Assembly (NCBI RefSeq): GCF_029633865.1 | Contig: NC_079214.1 | Location: forward strand, 22,628,873-22,692,872 | DNA from: Lampris incognitus | Taxonomy: Eukaryota > Chordata > Actinopteri > Lampriformes > Lampridae | DNA: 64,000 nucleotides | Direction of reading: 5' to 3' | Shown here: piece by piece, positions 60,304 to 64,000 of the stretch | Position numbering within the stretch: the stretch's first letter is position 1 | Layout of the letters: each line of letters opens with the position of its first letter | The notes under the pieces: model-generated | Told to the model about the DNA's origin: nothing | The model's input: only the letters and a program-made list of their open reading frames with translations | Database searches by the model: none | Made by a program: the position numbers and the translations under genes

Positions 60304-63300
60304 CTGAAACAAAAGAAACCATAATCAGTCATACAAGTGAAAAGATTCCTAGCCCCATGAAAAACATGGTAGTCACCCCAAAGCAAAATTCTTAATTCCT
60401 TAATTTTCTGAAGGTGTTGTCATGATCAAAAGGTACACTGCTGCAAAGGTCAGACTAAAAATAACCACTGTTTGAAGCAGAGCAAGTAAATGATTAAAAG
60501 CAGTAATCTACAAAAGGTATCTGAGCTTCACATGGTGAGGAAAGTTCTGCGGATGCTGGAGTGTTTATTATTCCTGCCTCCATTGACTGATGATATTAAA
60601 GAGATGGAGTCCAGGTCAGCCATAAGCACAGGCCACATGCTGGAAAGACTGGAGGAGGAGGAAGAGCCCTACAAAGTTACTGAGGGCAGTGACTGCTGGT
60701 GGGTAAACATTAACCACAAACTAAAATACAATCCAATGTTTGCAAATACTGCAGTCGCTCCCCATTTTCTGTCGCAGATGGAAAGTCCATCTTTTCAAAA
60801 TAAACCATATGTTGCCATCTCCCCAATGAACTGTATCCCTTTCTAAACAATCCACCCACTATAACTGCTTTGAGGAAAATAGGCACTCCATCTTGCTCCT
60901 TGGCTCTCACTCCATGATGACAGGAATATTGGAAAAGGACAAAGGCTCTAACTCTTGTCCTCTTTGGCTTATAATTTTGGTGCTATAAGGAGCAAAGTTT
61001 ATTCACCTGCACGTACATCAAGTTTACTCTGACTAGAGATACCTGTTAAAAGACTACAATGAAAGTTTTGGTGGGCTATCAAGAATAATGTCATATTTAG
61101 TTCTTTGATGTGTGAGCATTCTAGTCTATGAAAGCGAGGTTACAGATAGATAGATAATGCCTGCCAAAAAAAGAAGAAGAAAAAAACGTTGATAGGGCAG
61201 GGTTCCTAAATTACTGTATACCTAAATTACCACCTCTTGACACCCAGCAATTCAAAGTTATCAAATACACAACACAGGTATGCGGATTTAAGAGCAACAT
61301 GTAAGCAGTTTTAACAAAGCGTTTCCTATCATTTCATGACAGTAAAGAACTTAATTCCAAAAAGTAAAATGTAAAAAGACTGAAAAATTATGTGCAAACA
61401 AATCATTATTGGACTGTGTAGGACTGACTTTCAGTTTTGGAAGGTCCTCCAACTTTAAATGGAAAAATATATATATATTTGTTACTGCTGGTGTTAAATA
61501 ACAGTATGGCGAAGCTACAGTACTTTTTACTGATGATCTATACTGAGCAAACAAAGCAGCCTTCTTAATTAAAAAAAAGCCAAAATAACCTGCAGGGTTG
61601 TACCATTATGAATTAATTTGTCCACAACCCCCAAACATTTCCACTGGGTCATTAGTATTCTTGATTCATTTATATTCCTGTCAAAAATGACACAAATAAG
61701 CAGTTCAAAAGAACAGAAAATACAATCTTGGTATGAGTTTTTCTTCATCCATGGTTTAAACATATCCTACACTACTCAATAGTATATGGGTTGCATGAGG
61801 TTAAATAAGTAAAACAAAGTGAGACAATTGTCTTCATAACCTGGTGTCTCTTGCAACAATAATGCCTAAAAATGAGACTTTCAATCAGTCAGATTCATAT
61901 AAACACCGATACCAATTCAGGGCTTTGTCGTCTTCATGTTGAGTTTATTGTGGAGGAGCAAATATTTCCGGGACATACTAGTAGGTCGGAGATGCCACAA
62001 CACAGCCAGAACAAATTATGTCAGCTAATATTCTGGGCATGTGGATATGCTCATGCTTTATATTGTGCTTCTAGACCAGTATCATATTCTCTGGGTTGCT
62101 AATTGCATCATAGGAATGAGTGCCTTGAAGCCTCTTGTGATTGTTGGAGGGCTCATAGGTGTCAGACTGGAGATATTCCATGGAGCCAATAAGCAATTTG
62201 TTGGATTGACAGCAAGGTTGGTTAGGATAATAAGCCCCTCTGACACATGTATTCCTTAAAGCTGAAATCTGACTTTTTCCACTATTTGAAACATGATGAA
62301 GATGGGGCGATTCTGCTGGACAGAATCAGTATTACAGTAGAACAATGTTTCAATATAGTTTGATGCAGGAGGAAGGGAGAAATACACCTGTTCCAACTTA
62401 TTTTCTCTGACTACAAACAAGGTGTAACAACCATTGTGGCTCATGTGCTGTCATCACCCTTGTAAAAATGGGATACCTGGACTAAAGTAAATGCAGATAG
62501 TCATATATTACATACTTCCTCAAAATATAATATCATAACAATGTTCTACAGTAATACCGATTATCCAACAGAAGCATCACCACATCAGCATCACATTTCA
62601 GTCTTTTTATCTGCAATGATCAAGCACCAGTGTCACTCATCTATTGAACTGCTCTTATCAACTCGGGAGTTGTACTTATTGAGTGGAAGGCTGCAAACAT
62701 CTGCCCTGTCCCAAACCCAAGCCATATTGGTGACTGGTGGCCAATTTCCCTAGACTCACAAGTCAGCCTTTAATGCTTCTCTCAGCTAGAGACTGAGGCT
62801 ACACTCCCAGCTTTCATTGCTAAAACTGGGTGGAAACAATTAATAATAATAAAAAAAAATCCCTTACAGAAATAATCCAAAGTCTTTAGGGTGGCCCTTC
62901 ATATTGGGGTGGTGACATGCATAAGTCGTGTGCTTGTAAACACTTGTACCTGCAAAATGTGCATTATAGGATGGCTCAGCCACAGTCACCGAAGAAAACT
63001 CAATCTCATGTTGCTTGGGACATCAATTTTCAATGTTTAAAAAAAGCTCTGTGTTACAAAGTGATTCGCTGTATCGCCATTTGTTTCACTATGGAGGAGG
63101 ATGGGGAAAAAGCATAATTTCCCGTAAGGCATGTCCTAGATTTCCAAAGCAGTAGGCATAGGTTTGTTAGTGGCCGTTCTCACCACCGTTTTGACAATTA
63201 TCTTGCATTTAGAAGTCCCCAGTCAGAGATCTCCGATTGTCTGGTATCGCGAGACTGAATATCCCTGACCTCATGTCTTGGAAAGGTCCAGAAGATATTT

Positions 63301-63384
63301 GTGCTGAAAAAGCTCATGCCAATAGCCCTGGATGTATGCAAGAATCTGCATGCATACTTACCAGGACATAGCACAACAAATACG
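60304..63384 (-). other. csnk1g1: Upstream csnk1g1 intron, one unassigned ORF
   Basis: About 3 kb of intron. I searched by eye for earlier CK1-gamma exons on the minus strand and saw none. A 118-codon plus-strand frame at 60490-60846 is described separately. Other frames look random. Confidence 0.45.
60490..60846 (+). pseudogene. Unrecognised ORF, possibly a gene relic
   Basis: The 118-codon frame has protein-like composition ('SRSAISTGHMLERLEEEEEP', 'YKVTEGSDCWWVNINHKLKY'), with balanced residues unlike the AT-rich surroundings. I do not recognise a family. It opens against the host gene's direction. It could be a retrocopy or transposon fragment. Confidence 0.3.
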
Positions 63385-63588
63385 TGTTGTGTATAAGTCA
63401 CAACAGTGTGACTGTAGTCTAGGCCACTGCAGCTTGAAGTTTTACTACAGCCGGTTTACGGCAGTCGGTTTACGGCAGTAACACAAGACGTGGTTGATAC
63501 TATACTGTACGTATATATAACGTTTACTGTGGCAGCAATAAACACAGTTTGATTCAAAGTCGTGCTCCAAGTTCTGCTGGACAAAACA
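63385..63588 (+). repeat. 5' LTR of a third Ty3/Gypsy element
   Basis: The end 'GGACAAAACA' at 63588 is fixed by the primer site that follows. The start is only a guess at the 'TGTTGTGTATAAG' near 63385. Features include a direct repeat 'GGTTTACGGCAGT' and a poly(A) signal 'AATAAAC' near 63538. No 3' LTR is in the window. Confidence 0.55.
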
Positions 63589-63589
63589 C

Positions 63590-63604
63590 TGGCGACGAGG
63601 ATGG
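63590..63604 (+). other. Primer binding site of the third Gypsy element
   Basis: 'TGGCGACGAGGATGG', identical to the primer site of copies 1 and 2 although the LTR is different. It again contains the Gag ATG (63601-63603). Confidence 0.75.
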
Positions 63605-64000
63605 GATTTTCACTCACGCCTCTCTCTCCCTTCCTAGCTCTACCCGGCGAACCACCAGTTCCTTGGACTCGCTGGCATGAATCGTTCGAGACATTCATCG
63701 CAGCTGCGGGTTTGGTGGACGCGGAAGACTCACGGCAGAGAGCCCTGCTGATACACAGCTTGGGCAGCGAGGGTCAGCGGATCTTTAGGACGCTTGGATC
63801 CACTCCTACATACGTGGCTTGTGTTGCTAAACTCGCTGGACATTTTGCCGCTTCACAGAGCGTCATACTCTGGCGGATTGTTTTCCATCAGCGCCAGCAG
63901 CGCGCGGGTGAGTCAGTACATCACTACATAGCTGACTTGAGGGGTCTGGCTAGCCTCTGTAAATTCGGGGCTCTGGAAGATGAACTAATAAGGGACCAGC
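63601..64000 (+). CDS. Gag of a third, divergent Ty3/Gypsy element (truncated by window)
   Basis: The frame is open from ATG 63601 to the window end (133 codons) without a stop. It begins 'MGFSLTPLSPFLALPGEPPV' and contains 'AGESVHHYIADLRGLASLCK', clearly homologous to the Gag of copies 1 and 2 but diverged along its length. So it is a related but separate family sharing the tRNA-Ser primer. Protease and Pol lie beyond the edge. Confidence 0.85.
   Translation, partial: MGFSLTPLSPFLALPGEPPVPWTRWHESFETFIAAAGLVDAEDSRQRALLIHSLGSEGQRIFRTLGSTPTYVACVAKLAGHFAASQSVILWRIVFHQRQQRAGESVHHYIADLRGLASLCKFGALEDELIRDQ

Noticed and set aside
60871..62260. Possible upstream csnk1g1 exons (glycine loop, VAIK-like Lys)
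   Set aside because: No matching coding stretch with splice sites was found on the minus strand; they probably lie beyond the window.

Overview
The window is vertebrate, almost certainly teleost fish, nuclear DNA. It has interrupted genes with GT-AG introns, several families of interspersed repeats typical of fish (Tc1-like transposons, tRNA-derived SINEs, MITEs, Ty3/Gypsy LTR elements) and long simple repeats. There are no bacterial features. Two host genes are recognisable, both on the minus strand. The first is the 5' end of the ribosomal protein S17 gene (rps17: exon 1 with a TOP start and ETS promoter motifs at 6618-6668, exon 2 at 5748-5899). The second is the larger, 3' part of a casein kinase 1 gamma gene, closest to csnk1g1. 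It has nine recognised exons plus one candidate 24-nt microexon between 28456 and 60303; the N-terminal exons lie beyond the right edge.

Layout. 1-5740: relic LTR retrotransposon (tRNA-Leu primer site, broken gag) and a perfectly symmetric palindromic Tc1 derivative (1633-2829). 5748-6668: rps17 exons and promoter. 7236-23000: a dense nest of mobile elements. It contains two nearly identical Ty3/Gypsy elements in opposite orientation (7587-12045 plus, 15831-20299 minus), each with 200-bp LTRs, exact 5-bp target duplications and a tRNA-Ser primer site. The minus copy has one uninterrupted Gag-Pol frame; the plus copy is frameshifted. The minus copy sits inside the ruins of an older THAP / IS5-like transposase / YqaJ-exonuclease DNA transposon (about 13.87-22.96 kb, ISL2EU type). 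That relic is also split by a SINE, a hAT-like fragment and a solo LTR. 24.1-60.3 kb: the csnk1g1 gene. Its 19.5-kb intron carries a 6.8-kb DNA transposon (31541-38331) with about 550-bp terminal inverted repeats. The transposon encodes a large protein with paired zinc-binding modules, a probable RNase H-like core, a FEN/PIN-like nuclease and a C-terminal cysteine-rich module, now split into two frames. The same intron holds an old Tc1 (41872-50154) swollen by nested insertions, including a younger Tc1 (42806-44013). 58-59.2 kb: another Tc1 relic split by a SINE. 63.4-64.0 kb: the 5' end of a third, divergent Ty3/Gypsy element, running off the window.

The genes do not form a single pathway. 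rps17 is a housekeeping 40S subunit gene. CK1-gamma is a membrane-anchored Ser/Thr kinase that acts in Wnt signalling and vesicle traffic. The rest is accumulated mobile DNA. The most rewarding items are the long-TIR transposon with its RNase H-like plus FEN-like protein inside csnk1g1, the candidate microexon next to the CK1-gamma palmitoylation cysteines, and the datable insertion order preserved in 12.9-23 kb. All family assignments were made by eye from motifs; no search was run.
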